Assembly: GCA_900555175.1 (NCBI GenBank) | Contig: USJT01000079.1 | Coordinates: forward strand, 1-5,887 | DNA: 5,887 nucleotides | DNA from: an uncultured bacterium | GTDB lineage: Bacteria; Cyanobacteriota; Vampirovibrionia; Gastranaerophilales; Gastranaerophilaceae | Reading direction: 5' to 3' | Shown: piece by piece, positions 4,590-5,887 of the stretch | How positions within the stretch are numbered: position 1 is the stretch's first letter | Layout: the number at the start of each line of letters is the position of its first letter | Program-made: the position numbers and the translations under genes | Notes under the pieces: generated by a model | The model's input: only the letters and a program-made list of their open reading frames with translations | What the model was told of the DNA's origin: nothing | The model's database searches: none

Positions 4590-5887
4590 ATGAATATAGC
4601 TTTTATACCAATAGATAACAGACCTGTTTGTTATACTCTGCCCGAACAAATTTGTGCAACAGATAAGGATATAAATTTATATTTGCCTGAAAGAGAATGG
4701 CTTGGTGATTTACACAAGTATGCTGATGTTGAAAAAATTTTTGAATGGCTTGAAAATTTGTCCGATGTGGATTCTATAATTTTGTCACTCGATACGGTTG
4801 CTTATGGCGGATTGATTTCTTCAAGACGTTGTGAGGATTCTTTTGACAAAATAAAAAAAAGAGTTGAAAATTTGAAAAATATTCTTGAAAAAAAACAGGC
4901 AAAAATTTATGCCTTTTCAAGTATTATGAGGATTTCCAATAACAATATAAATGAAGAAGAAAAAGAGTATTGGAATGAGTGGGGAAAAAAGATTTTTGAA
5001 TATTCTTATAACACTCATAAGTTAGGCAAACCTTTTGAAAACGGTATTCCTGATGAAATTCTCAAAGATTATCTCGAAACACGTAAAAGAAATTTTGAGA
5101 TTAATAAAATATTTTTGGATTATAAAAAACAAGGATTGTTTGACACTCTCGTGTTTTCAAAAGATGATTGCGCAGAGTACGGTTTGAATGTCAAAGAAGC
5201 TTGTGAATTAGAAAAACTTGGCGGATTTGTAAAAACAGGCGCGGACGAAATTCCTCTTACACTTCTTGCCCGTTCAATTAGCGGAAAATTGAAGGTTGCT
5301 CCGATATTTTTGGAACCTGATTTTAAACACCTGATTTCAAATTACGAAGATGTATCAATCGAACAATCCGTAAAAGGTCAATTAAATCTTGCAGGATGCG
5401 ATATCTGTGAGCCTTGTGATGCCGATATTTTGTTATACGTTAACAACTTTAAGGGACATCAGGGAGAAATCGTTATGAAGGTCAATACAGAGACTTTTAG
5501 TGGTGAATTTAAAACTCCTGAAAAGAATTTTATGATTGCAGATGTAAGATTTGCAAACGGGGCTGATAATGCCTTTGTGAAAAAACTTTTTGAAAATGAT
5601 TTTGATGAAAACTTTTACGGCTATTCTGCCTGGAATACTTCTGCTAATTCTTTGGGAAGTTTGATTTGTGGCGCAAAGGTTAAATATTTCGCCAAAAGCT
5701 TTGATAAGCAAGCATTTCAAAGACTTCAAACAGTTAGATTTTTAGATGATTGGGCATACCAGGCAAATGTTCGCCAACAACTTCAAAAGCCTGATATAGA
5801 TATGGTTAAAGAGAAAATGAAACCTTTTGAAAATAAAGTTTTTGAGAAATTAGGCGAAAATTACGATATTCAATATAAGTTTCCGTG
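4590..5887 (+). CDS. DUF4127 family protein (3' truncated by the window edge)
   Basis: The frame is open from the ATG at 4590 to the window end: 432 whole codons, no stop. It matches the DUF4127 family, typically about 500 residues, whose biochemical function is not established. Visible family blocks are I6-P-I-D-N-R-P-V13 at the N-terminus (usually D-E-R-P-V), LSLDTVAYGGLISSR (65-79), SSIMR (110-114), KDDCAEYG (191-198), TGADE (216-220), GYSAWNTSANSLG (344-356) and RFLDDWAYQANVR (383-395). There is no signal peptide or membrane segment, so it is probably cytoplasmic. The many conserved Asp, Arg, Asn and Trp residues look like an enzyme active site, but this is inference. The gene is 39 bases after the dehydrogenase and has its own consensus-like promoter with no ribosome binding site. 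The start is fixed by the N-terminal motif beginning at residue 3. Perhaps 70-100 residues are missing at the 3' end. Confidence 0.85.
   Translation, partial: MNIAFIPIDNRPVCYTLPEQICATDKDINLYLPEREWLGDLHKYADVEKIFEWLENLSDVDSIILSLDTVAYGGLISSRRCEDSFDKIKKRVENLKNILEKKQAKIYAFSSIMRISNNNINEEEKEYWNEWGKKIFEYSYNTHKLGKPFENGIPDEILKDYLETRKRNFEINKIFLDYKKQGLFDTLVFSKDDCAEYGLNVKEACELEKLGGFVKTGADEIPLTLLARSISGKLKVAPIFLEPDFKHLISNYEDVSIEQSVKGQLNLAGCDICEPCDADILLYVNNFKGHQGEIVMKVNTETFSGEFKTPEKNFMIADVRFANGADNAFVKKLFENDFDENFYGYSAWNTSANSLGSLICGAKVKYFAKSFDKQAFQRLQTVRFLDDWAYQANVRQQLQKPDIDMVKEKMKPFENKVFEKLGENYDIQYKFP

Noticed and set aside
5433..5729. Minus-strand open frame of 98 codons opposite the DUF4127 gene
   Set aside because: The + strand here carries conserved DUF4127 blocks, so the reverse frame is a shadow.

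Overview
The window is AT-rich bacterial DNA with six protein-coding genes, all on the + strand. Two run off the window edges, and one long intergenic stretch contains a strongly foldable RNA. Codon use is similar throughout, with no transposase, integrase, CRISPR array, tRNA or rRNA. The low G+C, the ArnT-like lipid-linked sugar transferase (which implies undecaprenyl-phosphate-sugar chemistry at a Gram-negative-type envelope) and the DUF4127 gene would fit an anaerobic gut-type lineage such as the Gastranaerophilales (non-photosynthetic Cyanobacteriota). This placement is a guess from style, not proof.

Layout: (1) 1-122, last 39 codons of an ArsB/NhaD/SLC13-type membrane permease. (2) 190-1866, a 558-residue GT39/ArnT-like multipass glycosyltransferase. 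It overlaps by one base (TAATG) with (3) 1866-2402, a YkgJ-type cysteine-cluster protein, so the pair is probably co-transcribed and translationally coupled. (4) 2466-3041 (or from 2457), a beta-class carbonic anhydrase with its own promoter and no Shine-Dalgarno. (5) 3042-3524, a 483-base non-coding stretch with a terminator-like hairpin and a nested three-way-junction RNA fold. (6) 3525-4550, a D-2-hydroxyacid dehydrogenase family protein with a strong ribosome binding site but with serine at the position of the family's catalytic arginine. (7) 4590-end, the first 432 codons of a DUF4127 protein, again without a Shine-Dalgarno and directly behind a consensus-like promoter.

The genes do not form one pathway. 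The parts most worth attention are the structured RNA at about 3214-3336, one arm of which can also pair with the ribosome binding site of the dehydrogenase 200 bases downstream; the dehydrogenase's missing arginine; and two TTGCTT promoters placed so that transcription would begin at or next to the start codon, suggesting leaderless messages for the carbonic anhydrase and the DUF4127 gene.
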